From positions 744,001-808,000 of the forward strand of contig CAVYWO010000009.1 of the NCBI GenBank assembly GCA_963772295.1: 64,000 bases of DNA, read 5' to 3'. Below the pieces are notes generated by a model that ran no database searches, was not told where the DNA came from, and was given only the letters and a program-made list of their open reading frames with translations. A program made the position numbers and the translations under genes. This document shows, piece by piece, positions 8,179-17,643 of this stretch; position 1 is the first letter of the stretch; each line of letters begins with the position of its first letter. The DNA comes from AP-15 sp963772295 (lineage in GTDB: Bacteria > Pseudomonadota > Alphaproteobacteria > ATCC43930 > CGMCC-115725).

Positions 8179-10755
8179 TCACGCCACGATGCTGACGATC
8201 CGGTTCGGCACGACGATCACCTTGCGCGGCGCCTGGCCCCCGAGCCAGCGCGCCACTTGCGGCAAGGCGAGTGCCGCCTCTTCGACCGCGGTGCTCGCAG
8301 TGTCGGGCGGCAATTCCAGAACCGCCCGCAGCTTGCCGTTGACCTGGACGGCGATCGTCACCTGCTCGTCGCGAGCGAGTTCGGGGTCGGCCTGGGGCCA
8401 CGGCGCCTGCGCGAGCAAGCCGTCGCCGCCCAGCATCTGCCACATCTCTTCGGCGAGGTGCGGCATCATCGGCCCCAACAATCGGGTCAAGGCTTCGAGC
8501 CCTTCGCGCCAGACTGCCGGCGCGCCCGGTTCCTGCGTCAGAACATCGGCCGGCAACTCGTCGAGCGCATTGGTCAATTCGCGGATCCGCGCGACCGCGC
8601 GATTGAACCGGAATTTGTCGAGATCGTCGGTGACCGCGGCGATCGTCCGGTGGGTTGCCCGGCGCAGGCCGGCAAGGGTCGGCGCCAGCACCGCCGGCGG
8701 CGCCGTTTCGCGCGGCGGCAGCGGCACCGGCGGCTCGCCGACCATCCGCCACAGGCGGTTGACGTAGCGCCAGATCCCCTCGATTCCGGTCTCCGTCCAT
8801 TCGAGGTCGCGCTCGGGCGGGCTGTCCGACAACAAGTAGAGCCGTGCCGTATCGGCGCCATAGGTGTCGACGATCGCATCGAGGCTGACGACGTTTTTTT
8901 TCGACTTGCTCATCTTCTCGTGCCGGCCGGCGATCACCGGTCGGCCGGCGGCGTCCACCGCACGCCCCAGGGCATCGCTCCTGACCTCTTCCGGGAACAG
9001 CCACTCGCCGTTCGCGTCCTGATAGGTCTGATGGCAGACCATGCCCTGGGTGAACAGTCCGGCGAACGGCTCGTCGAGATCGAGATACCCGCAGCGCGTG
9101 AGCGCCCGGCTGTAAAACCGCGAATAGAGCAAGTGCAGCACGGCGTGCTCGACGCCGCCGATATATTGGTCGACCGGCATCCAGTAATCGACCGCCTCCC
9201 GGTCGAAGGCGGTGGCCGCGCGCGCCGAGCAGAAACGCAGGAAATACCACGACGATTCGAAGAAGGTGTCGAGCGTGTCGGTCTCGCGCCGGGCCGGCCT
9301 GCGGCATTTGGGACAATCGACGCGAGACCAGGTCGGATGGTGTTCGAGCGGATTTCCCGGCACCGCAAAACTGACGTCCTCGGGCAGGGTGACCGGCAGA
9401 TCGGCCTCCGGCACCGGGACGATCCCGCACTCGCCGCAATGGATGACGGGGATTGGGCAGCCCCAATAGCGCTGGCGCGACACCCCCCAATCGCGCAGTC
9501 GATAGGCAGTCGTGCGCCGGCCGCGACCCAGCGCTTCCAGCCGCTCGCCGACCGCGCGCTTCGCTTCGGCGACCGAAAGCCCGTCGAGAAAGTCCGAGTT
9601 GTAGAGCGTGCCATCTTCGACATAGGCATCGCCGGCGATCGCGAGCTGCGCCGGGTCAGCGCCGGGCGGCAGCACGACCGGAAGTACCGGCAATCGGTAT
9701 TTGCGGGCGAATTCGAGATCCCGCTGGTCGTGCGCGGGACAGCCGAAAATCGCCCCGCTGCCATATTCCATCAGCACGAAATTGGCGACATAGACCGGCA
9801 CGCGGCGGCCTTCGTCGAGCGGGTGGACAGCCTCGAGCCCGGTCGCCCGTCCGCGCTTCTCCGCCGCCTCGATCGCCGCTTCGCTGGTGCCGAGACGGCT
9901 GCATTCGGCGATGAAATTGGCAAGGCCGCGATCGTGCGCGGCGAGGCGCTGCGCCAGCGGGTGGTTGGGCGAGAGTGCGAGAAACGAGGCGCCGTAGAGG
10001 GTGTCCGGCCGCGTCGTGAAGACCTCGATTGTCTCGCCCGGCAAGCCGGCGATCGCGAACGTGACGCGCGCTCCTTCCGAGCGCCCGATCCAATTCTCCT
10101 GCATCAGCCGCACCCGCTCGGGCCAGCGGTCGAGCCGCGACAGCGCCTCCAGCAGCGCCTCGGCATCCGCCGTGATCCGCAGAAACCATTGCGCCAACAG
10201 TCGCTTTTCGACCGGCGCCGCCGACCGCCAGCCGCGGCCGTCGATCACCTGCTCGTTGGCGAGGACGGTGTTCTCGACCGGGTCCCAATTGACCCAGGCT
10301 TCCTTGCGGTAGGCGAGGCCGGCCGCGAGGAAATCGAGAAACATTTTCTGTTCGTGGCGGTAGTACTCCGGATGGCAGGTGGCGATCTCGCGCGACCAGT
10401 CATAGGCAAAGCCCATGCGCTGGAGCTGGGCGCGCATCGTGGCGATGTTGCGGTCGGTCCAGACTGCCGGATGCATGTTTTCGGCGATCGCAGCATTTTC
10501 CGCCGGCAGGCCGAAGGCGTCCCACCCCATCGGATGGAGGACGTTGAACCCCTGCGCCCGGCGGTAGCGGGCGACCAGATCCCCCATCGTATAATTGCGG
10601 ACATGGCCGACGTGCAGCTTGCCCGACGGGTAGGGAAACATTTCCAGCACGTAATATTTCGGCCGGTCGGGCTCGGCGGCGACCGCGAACAGCTGGCGGT
10701 CGCGCCAGATTCGCTGCCATTTTGCTTCGGTTTCGCGAAAATTATAGCGCGCCAT
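8179..10755 (-). CDS. leuS: Leucyl-tRNA synthetase
   Basis: This 858-residue class I synthetase charges tRNA-Leu. The HIGH-type motif is in SGKLHVGHVRNYTMGD near residue 47. The editing (CP1) domain includes TTRPDTLYGA, and the KMSKS loop is in HEKMSKSKKNVVSLD near residue 615. The zinc-binding segment (CGECG, CPKC) is present. The C-terminal anticodon-binding and tail regions are complete, with VQVNGKLRAVLELP and VPNRIVSIV at the end. The gene sits between the DUF3576 lipoprotein gene and lptE. Confidence 0.96.
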   Translation of the reverse strand: MARYNFRETEAKWQRIWRDRQLFAVAAEPDRPKYYVLEMFPYPSGKLHVGHVRNYTMGDLVARYRRAQGFNVLHPMGWDAFGLPAENAAIAENMHPAVWTDRNIATMRAQLQRMGFAYDWSREIATCHPEYYRHEQKMFLDFLAAGLAYRKEAWVNWDPVENTVLANEQVIDGRGWRSAAPVEKRLLAQWFLRITADAEALLEALSRLDRWPERVRLMQENWIGRSEGARVTFAIAGLPGETIEVFTTRPDTLYGASFLALSPNHPLAQRLAAHDRGLANFIAECSRLGTSEAAIEAAEKRGRATGLEAVHPLDEGRRVPVYVANFVLMEYGSGAIFGCPAHDQRDLEFARKYRLPVLPVVLPPGADPAQLAIAGDAYVEDGTLYNSDFLDGLSVAEAKRAVGERLEALGRGRRTTAYRLRDWGVSRQRYWGCPIPVIHCGECGIVPVPEADLPVTLPEDVSFAVPGNPLEHHPTWSRVDCPKCRRPARRETDTLDTFFESSWYFLRFCSARAATAFDREAVDYWMPVDQYIGGVEHAVLHLLYSRFYSRALTRCGYLDLDEPFAGLFTQGMVCHQTYQDANGEWLFPEEVRSDALGRAVDAAGRPVIAGRHEKMSKSKKNVVSLDAIVDTYGADTARLYLLSDSPPERDLEWTETGIEGIWRYVNRLWRMVGEPPVPLPPRETAPPAVLAPTLAGLRRATHRTIAAVTDDLDKFRFNRAVARIRELTNALDELPADVLTQEPGAPAVWREGLEALTRLLGPMMPHLAEEMWQMLGGDGLLAQAPWPQADPELARDEQVTIAVQVNGKLRAVLELPPDTASTAVEEAALALPQVARWLGGQAPRKVIVVPNRIVSIVA

Positions 10756-10798
10756 CGGTTCCTGCGTTGTTGCCCGCGCCGGTCGGCGGCTGACGCGT

Positions 10799-11353
10799 TC
10801 AACTCGACGACGGCGCCGTCCACTCCCGTTTCAGCTGACGCGCGCGGTAGAGGATCTTGGTCTCCAGATCTTCCTGGACTTTTCTGTCGACCGTGCTGTC
10901 GACCCATTCTCCGGTCGGCCGGCGCTCCTGGCGCTCGACCGTCACCGCGACCGAATTGGAGGTCAGGTGGGGCGACAGGATGAAAACGTCGATCCGGAAG
11001 CGCTCGTCGGGCTTGTCGCGCGGCGAGTACCAATCGGTGACGAGCGAGCCGCCGAGCGGGTCCTCCGAAGCGAGCTTCGCGAACTTCAGGGTGTCGAGCG
11101 CCGCTTGATACAGCACCGGGCTGACCTGGCGCCCGGTCTGCGGCCCGGGTGGCCGCTGGCTGCCTTTCTTGGCGAGACCCAACACCGTCCAGAGGGTCGC
11201 CTCGGTGTCGATGTCTTCGGGAGCCGTCGCCGCCGTCTGCTGCCCGCCGGCCTTTGCCGCCCCCGGCTGTACGGCCGCCGGCGCGCAGGCGGCGAGGATC
11301 AAGGAAAGACTTGCAGCAAGCCCGGTCGAAGGGCGGTAATGGACGAGGGGCAT
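10799..11353 (-). CDS. DUF3576 family lipoprotein
   Basis: The ATG at 11353 is preferred over one 48 bp upstream because the resulting N-terminus, MPLVHYRPSTGLAASLSLIL followed by the lipobox AACAP, is a proper lipoprotein signal. After a low-complexity linker comes the DUF3576 domain (TEATLWTVLGLAKKG through PLGGSLVTDWY to LETKILYRARQLKREW). Function is unknown, but the gene is a conserved neighbour of leuS in alphaproteobacteria, which suggests an envelope role alongside LptE. It heads the minus-strand run and its 3' end lies about 45 bp before leuS. Confidence 0.88.
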   Translation of the reverse strand: MPLVHYRPSTGLAASLSLILAACAPAAVQPGAAKAGGQQTAATAPEDIDTEATLWTVLGLAKKGSQRPPGPQTGRQVSPVLYQAALDTLKFAKLASEDPLGGSLVTDWYSPRDKPDERFRIDVFILSPHLTSNSVAVTVERQERRPTGEWVDSTVDRKVQEDLETKILYRARQLKREWTAPSSS

Positions 11354-11425
11354 CGGGCGAACCTCGGCGGAGCGGCGTTTTAGAGGCGCAGACCGTCCCA
11401 ACCTTGTGCCAGGAATGGAGCGCCT

Positions 11426-12103
11426 ATGGAAGGGGTTATCGCGGCCAACCTTGACGCCGTCCGCGCCCGGATAGCGGCCGCGGCGCGGGCGGCGGGGCGG
11501 CTGCCGTCAAGCGTCGCCCTCGTCGCCGTCGGCAAGACCCATCCGACCGCGAGCCTGCGCGCCGCGCTCGTCGCCGGGCACCGCCTCTTCGGCGAAAACC
11601 GGGTGCAGGAGGCGCAGGCGAAATATCCGGCGTTGCGCGAGGCGTTTCCCGATCTTGCCCTGCATCTGATCGGGCCGCTCCAAACCAACAAGGTCAAGGA
11701 TGCCGTCGCCCTCTTCGACGTCATCGAAACCGTCGACCGGCCGCGGCTCGCGGCAGCGCTGGCCAAGGAGATGGAGCGCACCGGGCGCCGCCCGCCCTGC
11801 TTCGTCGAGGTCAATACCGGCGAGGAGCCGCAGAAAGCCGGGGTTCTGCCGGCGGATGCCGACGCCTTCATTGTCGACTGCCGCGACCGGTTGGGGCTGC
11901 CGATCAAGGGCCTCATGTGCGTGCCGCCGGAGGACGAAGCCCCGGCGCCGCATTTTGCAATGCTGCGCGAGATTGCCCGGCGCAGCGGGCTCGATCTCTT
12001 GAGCATGGGGATGAGCGCCGATTTCGAGGCGGCGATCCGCTTTGGCGCCACCCATGTGCGGGTCGGCACGGCGATCTTCGGCCCCCGCGGCAGCGCCGCC
12101 TGA
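11426..12103 (+). CDS. YggS/PLPBP-family pyridoxal-phosphate homeostasis protein
   Basis: The 225-residue protein fits the single-domain alanine-racemase-like fold of YggS/PLPBP. ALVAVGKTHP carries the PLP lysine near residue 37, followed by FGENRVQEAQAKY, LHLIGPLQTNKVK, CFVEVNTGEEPQKAG, GLMCVPP, LSMGMSADFEAAI and VRVGTAIFG. These proteins bind PLP and help balance vitamin B6, without known enzyme activity. It is divergent from the DUF3576-leuS run, a common arrangement in alphaproteobacteria. Confidence 0.93.
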   Translation: MEGVIAANLDAVRARIAAAARAAGRLPSSVALVAVGKTHPTASLRAALVAGHRLFGENRVQEAQAKYPALREAFPDLALHLIGPLQTNKVKDAVALFDVIETVDRPRLAAALAKEMERTGRRPPCFVEVNTGEEPQKAGVLPADADAFIVDCRDRLGLPIKGLMCVPPEDEAPAPHFAMLREIARRSGLDLLSMGMSADFEAAIRFGATHVRVGTAIFGPRGSAA

Positions 12104-12123
12104 GCGGCGGCGAACCGCCCGCC

Positions 12124-13269
12124 TCAGAGGAGATGGCCGCGCCGCGTCGCCTTCGTGCGCAAATAACGCTCGTTGTGGCCATTCGCGGCAAAGACATGCG
12201 GCACGCGTTCGGCGATGCGGATGCCGTAACGCTCGAGCGCCACCATTTTCTCCGGATTGTTGGTCATCAGGCGGATCGTGCCAAAGCCGAGCCGCCGCAG
12301 CATCTGCGCCGCCGGAAGATAGACCCGCTCATCGGCGTCGAAGCCGAGCTGCTCGTTGGCGTCGAAGGTGTCGAAACCGGCATCCTGCAATTGATAGGCG
12401 CGCAGCTTGTTGACCAGTCCGATACCGCGTCCCTCCTGCGCGAGGTAGAGCAGGACGCCGCCGCCGGCTTCGGCGATCGCCTTGATCGCGCCGCGCAGCT
12501 GATCGCCGCAGTCGCAGCGCAGACTGCCCAGGAGGTCACCGGTAAAGCATTCGGAGTGCAGCCGAACCAGCACCGGCGCCGCCGCATCGGGCCGGCCGAT
12601 GACAATGGCGAGGTGCTCGACGCCGCCGTCATTGGGCCGAAACGCGATCAGCCGGGCGTCCTCCGCGTCGGCGAGCGGCACCCGCGCCTCGGCGACGCGC
12701 TCGATGCCGGCGGCCGGAGCATCGCGCTTCAATATCGTCTCGGCATCGATCGCCGACAAATCGTTGCGCCCTGCGCACCGCGCGGTCTCCGCCGGGCCGA
12801 GCCGCGACACCAGCGCCGCCGGCAGCAAGGCGGCGAGCTTGGCCAAGGCCACCGCGGCCAGCGCGCCGCCCTTGGCGGCGACCGGTTGGGCGCCGAACCA
12901 GGGCGGTTCGGCCCCGAGCGAGGCCGCCGGGTCGGCGAGGTTGCGGATGACCGCCACCGGCAAATCGGCGGCCACGGCGATGGTCACGGCACCGGACAAT
13001 TCGGTGCGTGGCGCCAGGCCCAGCGCCACGGCGCGCCGCCGGGTCAGCACCACCCGCGCCGGCGCTCTCGAGACCTCGCGCAGCCGCGCCAAATTCGCTT
13101 CGGTCGCGAGCTCGGCGGCGATCGTCAGAACGCTGATTTCGGCGTCTCGGATCAGCACCGGCTCGCCGCGCCGCAACGCCGCGACGGCGGCGCCGAGGGC
13201 GCGAGCCGAAGCCGCGGGCGGCGCCGCGGCGCTGTCGCAAGGAGTTGGGATGATATCGCGATCGGGCAC
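12124..13269 (-). CDS. ribA: GTP cyclohydrolase II with N-terminal extension
   Basis: The C-terminal 200 residues are GTP cyclohydrolase II, the first step of riboflavin synthesis. The zinc site is visible as CFTGDLLGSLRCDCGDQLR (three Cys), followed by YLAQEGRGIGLVNKLRAYQLQD in pieces and LMTNNPEKM. About 170 residues precede it, containing LIRDAEISVLTIAAELAT. They occupy the place of the RibB domain of RibBA proteins, but the acidic RibB active-site motifs were not found. The GTG at 13269 was chosen because the frame above it overlaps the divergent regulator gene and turns into Arg-rich text. The gene ends convergent with the YggS-type gene, 20 bp apart. Confidence 0.9.
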   Translation of the reverse strand: MPDRDIIPTPCDSAAAPPAASARALGAAVAALRRGEPVLIRDAEISVLTIAAELATEANLARLREVSRAPARVVLTRRRAVALGLAPRTELSGAVTIAVAADLPVAVIRNLADPAASLGAEPPWFGAQPVAAKGGALAAVALAKLAALLPAALVSRLGPAETARCAGRNDLSAIDAETILKRDAPAAGIERVAEARVPLADAEDARLIAFRPNDGGVEHLAIVIGRPDAAAPVLVRLHSECFTGDLLGSLRCDCGDQLRGAIKAIAEAGGGVLLYLAQEGRGIGLVNKLRAYQLQDAGFDTFDANEQLGFDADERVYLPAAQMLRRLGFGTIRLMTNNPEKMVALERYGIRIAERVPHVFAANGHNERYLRTKATRRGHLL

Positions 13270-13427
13270 CGTGTTCCCTCTGCGCAGGAGCGATCCTCTT
13301 ATGCTACGCTCTAGGCCACGGCCGGCAACCGCATTTGCCGCGGCGCTGCCCGGCGGTGCGGCAACGGCGGCGGTGGCGTTCGGCGTCAGCGTGCGCCGGC
13401 GGGGCTGGACATTGACGCGGGGCGGTA

Positions 13428-14117
13428 ATGCGGGCTGGGCGCAAGATCTTGATCGTCGACGACGACGGCGCACTGCGCCAAACCTTGACCGAGCAGCTCG
13501 AGCTGAACGGGGAATTCGTTGCCGTCGCCTGCGACAGCGGCGCGCGGGCGATCGAGCTGGCGGACGGCCGGCGGTTCGACGCCATCTTGCTCGATGTCGG
13601 TTTGCCCGACATGGATGGGCGCGAACTTTGCCGGCTGTTACGCCGCAGGGGGATCCAGGTGCCGATCATCATGCTGACCGGCGCCGACAGCGAAGCCGAC
13701 ACGGTTCTCGGCTTCGACTCCGGGGCCGACGATTATGTGACCAAGCCGTTCCGCCTCAGCGTGCTGTTGGCGCGGCTGCGCGCCAATCTGCGGCAGAGCG
13801 AACACAGTGACGATGCGGAATTCGCCATCGGTCCCTATACCTTTCGCCCCAGCGCCAAGCTGTTGACCGACCCGAGGGGTGGTCGAAAAGTCAGATTGAC
13901 CGAGAAAGAGACGGCGATCCTCAAATACCTCCATCGGGCCGGCGATCAGGCGATCGCGCGCGACGTGTTGCTCGGCGAAGTGTGGGGCTACAACGCCGCG
14001 GTCACGACCCACACGCTGGAAACCCATGTTTATCGCCTGCGCCAAAAAATCGAGCGCGATCCGGCGCATGCCGAGATCCTGGTGACCGAAACCGGGGGCT
14101 ATCGCCTCGTCCCCTAA
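13428..14117 (+). CDS. OmpR-family response regulator
   Basis: The 229-residue protein has an N-terminal receiver domain. ILIVDDDG carries the acidic pocket, LLDVGLPDMDG the phospho-acceptor Asp near residue 54, MLTGADS the Thr, and DDYVTKPF the conserved Lys. A winged-helix DNA-binding domain follows, with LTEKETAILKYLHRA and TTHTLETHVYRLRQKIE. No sensor kinase gene is adjacent, so its partner and targets are unknown. It is divergent from ribA across about 160 bp. Confidence 0.92.
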   Translation: MRAGRKILIVDDDGALRQTLTEQLELNGEFVAVACDSGARAIELADGRRFDAILLDVGLPDMDGRELCRLLRRRGIQVPIIMLTGADSEADTVLGFDSGADDYVTKPFRLSVLLARLRANLRQSEHSDDAEFAIGPYTFRPSAKLLTDPRGGRKVRLTEKETAILKYLHRAGDQAIARDVLLGEVWGYNAAVTTHTLETHVYRLRQKIERDPAHAEILVTETGGYRLVP

Positions 14118-14151
14118 ACCGAAACTGGCCGGCGGGACCGCGCCGGCCCCC

Positions 14152-14245
14152 GTTGTCATTGCGAGCGAAGCGAAGCAATCTCGGCGAACGAGACTCTGCA
14201 ACGTCGGGATCGCCACGGCGCCTGACGGCGCCTCGCGATGACAAC
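14152..14245. repeat. 94-bp palindromic intergenic repeat, copy 1
   Basis: The unit is bounded by inverted 14-bp arms (GTTGTCATTGCGAG and, with one mismatch, its complement). A second unit of exactly the same length and with related arms lies at 40390-40483. This is the widespread TCATTGCGAG-type repeat of alphaproteobacterial intergenic DNA. It fills most of the 310-bp gap between the response regulator and the MFS gene; nothing else is visible there. Confidence 0.85.
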
Positions 14246-14427
14246 GTGGATTTCATCTCTTGCGGGTCGGTAAAGCCGGGTGGGGGACCGTCGCCCGGCA
14301 TGTAATAAAAAGTTAACGTGCCTCGGCAACAGGCATGTGGCCTCTTGCCCGCCCGGCTGCCGACGCGACTGCGGCTGCGCGCCGGATCGTCAGTCGGCGA
14401 ATTTCGCGCAATCAGGAAGGCTCGGGC

Positions 14428-15912
14428 ATGGCCGATATCGCGCGGACCGGGCAGGCGCCGGCCCTCAGCAAGACGGTGCAGGATTATATCGACGAGCTGC
14501 CGGCCTGGGCCGACGGCACCGCGCTCAGATCGGCGCCGATGACCGGCATGCAGTGGCTGATCTGGTCGCTCGCCGCGGCCGGCAAGTTTTTCGAAGGATA
14601 TGTGGTGTTCCTGACCGGCGTCGCGCTGCCGCTGATCGTGCGCGACTTCCATATCGGCGCGGCCGAGAAGGGCATTGTCGGCGCCGCCAGCCTGGCCGGC
14701 ATCCTGTTCGGCGCGGTCCTCCTCGGCGGGCTCTCCGATTATTTCGGCCGCAAGCGGATGTTCATCGTCGAGATGATCATCTTCGTCGTGTTCCTCGTAC
14801 TCCTGACCCTGTGTCAGAACTTCCTGTCGCTGGCGATCTGCCTGTTCGGGCTCGGCCTGGCGCTCGGCTGCGACTATCCGACCGCGCATATGATCATTTC
14901 GGAGAATATCCCGAGCGCCAACCGCGGCCGGCTCGTGATCGCCGCCTTCGGCTTTCAGGCGCTGGGGGCGCTTGGCGGAACCGCGGTCGGCTGCCTGGTG
15001 CTGAGCATGCTGCCGTCGTTGTCGACCTGGCGCTGGATGTATGCCACCGCGATCTTGCCCGCGGTCGCGGTGACGATCGGCCGCTTTTTCATCATCGAGA
15101 GTGCCAACTGGCTGGCTGTGCGCGGCGCTGTCGAGGAGGCCGAAAAAACGGTGACGAAGCTCCTCGTTCGCCGGCCGCAATACCCCACGACTGTCACTCT
15201 CGCACGCGCCGCCTGCGGTCGGGCCAGCGAAGAGCAAGGCGGCGCCTCCTTCGCGGCATTGTTCAACTCCGACAATCGCCGCGCCACGATCTTCGCATCG
15301 GTGCCGTGGTTTCTGCAGGATCTCGGAACCTACGGCATCGGCATTTTCACGCCGACGATCCTCGCCGCGGCCCTCGGCGGTCCCGCCGATCACATCCGCA
15401 GCCTCGGCGATTTGATCTCCGATGTGATCCTCGCGGCCAAGGGTTCGGCAATAATCAACGTGCTGCTGATCGTCGGCATCGTCTTTGCCGTGGTGCTGGC
15501 CGACAAGCTCGGCCGGATCAAGCTCCAGATCTTCGGCTTCATCGGCTGCGCCGTCGGTTTGCTGATCGCCTCCTTCTCGATCGATTTTGCCGGGTCGACC
15601 CAGATCGCGCTGATCTTCATCGGCTTCATGCTGTTCAGTTTCATGACGAATATCGGCCCGAACGCGCAGACCTACCTGCTCGCCGGCGAAGTGTTTCCGA
15701 CCCGGGTGCGTGGCATGGGGGCGGGCTTCGCCGCCGCGTTCGCCAAGATCGGCGCGGTAGTGACGGCGTTTCTGTTCCCGATCCTCCTCGCCGCGATCGG
15801 CACGCGCCTACTGCTCTACGGCTTGGTTGTCACCTCGCTGCTCGGCGCTGCGGTGACTTGGCTCTACCGGATCGAGACGACCGGGGTGAAGCTCGACCGG
15901 ATCGGCCACTAG
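14428..15912 (+). CDS. MFS transporter
   Basis: The start at 14428 follows an AGGAAGG ribosome-binding site. The 494-residue protein has about twelve membrane helices. The loop 2-3 signature GGLSDYFGRKRMF (G-x-L-x-D-x-x-G-R-K-x) and the VPWFLQDLGTYGIGIF and YLLAGEVFPTRVRGMGAG segments place it in the sugar/organic-acid branch of the major facilitator superfamily. It is followed after 14 bp by a PstS-like binding protein in the same direction, so the pair may be cotranscribed. PstS-type proteins normally serve ABC importers, so the pairing raises phosphate or a phosphorylated compound as a possible substrate; this is inference. Confidence 0.88.
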   Translation: MADIARTGQAPALSKTVQDYIDELPAWADGTALRSAPMTGMQWLIWSLAAAGKFFEGYVVFLTGVALPLIVRDFHIGAAEKGIVGAASLAGILFGAVLLGGLSDYFGRKRMFIVEMIIFVVFLVLLTLCQNFLSLAICLFGLGLALGCDYPTAHMIISENIPSANRGRLVIAAFGFQALGALGGTAVGCLVLSMLPSLSTWRWMYATAILPAVAVTIGRFFIIESANWLAVRGAVEEAEKTVTKLLVRRPQYPTTVTLARAACGRASEEQGGASFAALFNSDNRRATIFASVPWFLQDLGTYGIGIFTPTILAAALGGPADHIRSLGDLISDVILAAKGSAIINVLLIVGIVFAVVLADKLGRIKLQIFGFIGCAVGLLIASFSIDFAGSTQIALIFIGFMLFSFMTNIGPNAQTYLLAGEVFPTRVRGMGAGFAAAFAKIGAVVTAFLFPILLAAIGTRLLLYGLVVTSLLGAAVTWLYRIETTGVKLDRIGH

Positions 15913-15926
15913 GGGGGCTGGCCCCG

Positions 15927-17000
15927 ATGCAGCGGCGGTTGCGGCCCGGCCGGGCGTTCGCAACGCTGGCGCTGGCGCTCGGCGTTTGGGCGCTGGCGCC
16001 GGCGGCCGCGCCGGCGGCGGACATCGTGTTGCACGAAACCGGCTCGACCCTACTCTACCCATTGTTTCAACTGTGGCTGCGCGACTACCCGAGCGTCGCA
16101 CCCGGGGTCGCGCTGACCGTCGCCGCTACCGGTTCCGGTGCCGGCGAACAGCAGGCGATCGCCGGGCAGGTGCAGATCGGCGCCTCCGACGCCTACCTGT
16201 CCGACGAGCAGGCCGAGCAGAATCCGTCGATCAAGAACATCCCGCTCGCGATCTCGGCGCAGATCGTCACCTACAACCTCCCCGGCCTGAACGCCGCGGC
16301 GATCAAGCTCGACGGCCCGACCCTCGCCGGGATCTATAGGGGCGAGATCACGCAATGGGACGCCGCGCCGATCGCGGCGATGAACCCCGACGCAAAGCTG
16401 CCGCACCGGCGGATCGTGCCGGTGCGCCGCGCCGACGCCTCAGGCGACACCTTCATTTTCACCCAGTTCCTCGATTTCTCGACCCAGCGCTGGGCCGACA
16501 GCATCGGCTACGGCACGACCGTCGATTGGCCGTCCGGAGCGGAGCTGCGCACCGCCCCCGGCAACGACGGGATGGTCGCAACAGCTGGCGCCACACCCTA
16601 TTCGGTCGCCTATATCGGCATCAGCTTCGGCGAGGCGATCAAGAACGCCGGGCTCGGAACGGTGCTTCTGAAGAACCAGAACGGCAAGTACCTGCTGCCG
16701 ACAGCGGAGACGATCACCGCCGGTGCCTCGGTGCTCGATCCGCGGACGCCCTCCGACGAGCGGTTGAGCCTCGTCTTCGCGCCAGGCGACAATTCCTACC
16801 CGCTGATCAATTACGAATACGTCGTGGTCTCGATCCGGCAGCCCGACCCGGCAACCGCGGCGGCGCTGCGTCATTTCCTCTTCTGGGCGATTTCGCCGAC
16901 CGGCGGCAACGCGCCCAAATATCTCGACAAAGTTGGTTTCATCCCGCTTCCGGACTTTATTCGCGGGTTGAGCGAGCATCAGATCGCCCTGATCGAATAG
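15927..17000 (+). CDS. PstS-like phosphate-binding periplasmic protein
   Basis: The 357-residue protein has a signal peptide ending near AAAPAAD, then the type II binding-protein fold of PstS: HETGSTLLYPLFQLWL, TVAATGSGAGEQQAIAG, IGASDAYLS and YRGEITQWDA. The later sequence RADASGDTFIFTQFL matches the phosphate-contact loop R-x-D-x-S-G-T-T with D in place of the first T. No pstC, pstA or pstB genes are adjacent; the upstream gene is an MFS permease. It may act as an orphan scavenging or sensing protein. Confidence 0.85.
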   Translation: MQRRLRPGRAFATLALALGVWALAPAAAPAADIVLHETGSTLLYPLFQLWLRDYPSVAPGVALTVAATGSGAGEQQAIAGQVQIGASDAYLSDEQAEQNPSIKNIPLAISAQIVTYNLPGLNAAAIKLDGPTLAGIYRGEITQWDAAPIAAMNPDAKLPHRRIVPVRRADASGDTFIFTQFLDFSTQRWADSIGYGTTVDWPSGAELRTAPGNDGMVATAGATPYSVAYIGISFGEAIKNAGLGTVLLKNQNGKYLLPTAETITAGASVLDPRTPSDERLSLVFAPGDNSYPLINYEYVVVSIRQPDPATAAALRHFLFWAISPTGGNAPKYLDKVGFIPLPDFIRGLSEHQIALIE

Positions 17001-17163
17001 CTCGAACCGCCGCCGGTCTTCGCCGTTCATTCGAGAAAGGCTGCACCCCGATGCGGTCGCGGTGCGCTCGGGTAAAGCATGTCCTACCCGAGGGGCTTTG
17101 GCAAAAGCCGGCTGTCTGGCACGATGTTTTCGCGGAACGGACCGAGAAAAGAAAGGCGTGGGA

Positions 17164-17565
17164 ATGGCGGCGGATGGATTGATTACGACCCTGAGCAGTT
17201 TTGGGGCGAAGGAGACCTTGGATCGGCTGACCACCGAGGTTGAAGCCAGAGGCATGACCGTGTTTGCCCGCATCGATCATGCGGCAGGTGCGGCGGAGGT
17301 TGGTCTGCCGCTGCGACCGACCGAGGTTGTGATCTTTGGCAATGCGCGGGGCGGGACGCCGCTGATGCAGGCCGACCAGGCGATCGGCATCGACCTGCCA
17401 TTGAAGGCGCTGGTCTTCGAAGATGAAGCCGGCAAGACACGGCTGGCTTACAACGATCCGTACTGGCTGGGGCGGCGGCACGGCATCACCGCCGCGGCCG
17501 CTACGTTGATCCAGGCGATGGCCGTGGCGCTCAACGCCGTTGCGACAAAGGCGACGACGCCCTGA
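17164..17565 (+). CDS. DUF302 domain protein
   Basis: The ATG at 17164 is preferred over one about 100 bp upstream because the DUF302 domain begins right after it (LITTLSSFGAKETLDRLTTE, ARIDHAAGAAEVGLPLRPTE, FGNARGGTPLMQ, KALVFED). The 133-residue length is usual. The fold is a small alpha/beta domain found alone or joined to various proteins; its role is unknown, and a link to redox or metal stress is only conjecture. It lies downstream of the PstS-like gene across a 163-bp gap in which nothing was recognised. Confidence 0.85.
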   Translation: MAADGLITTLSSFGAKETLDRLTTEVEARGMTVFARIDHAAGAAEVGLPLRPTEVVIFGNARGGTPLMQADQAIGIDLPLKALVFEDEAGKTRLAYNDPYWLGRRHGITAAAATLIQAMAVALNAVATKATTP

Positions 17566-17643
17566 AAGCAGGCAGAGCGGCAGGAGTGGGTCGGCCATCA
17601 TAACGTCAGGCCTGCCCCTATCTTGAACCCGCCTGGCCGGACG

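Noticed and set aside
8137..10983. A 948-codon open frame on the plus strand opposite leuS
   Set aside because: It is antisense to a complete leucyl-tRNA synthetase, has Arg/Ala-rich text with no family motifs, and is the usual shadow of high-GC coding DNA.
13270..13473. Extended RibA start 68 codons upstream
   Set aside because: The added residues are Arg-rich low-complexity text and would overlap the divergent response-regulator gene.
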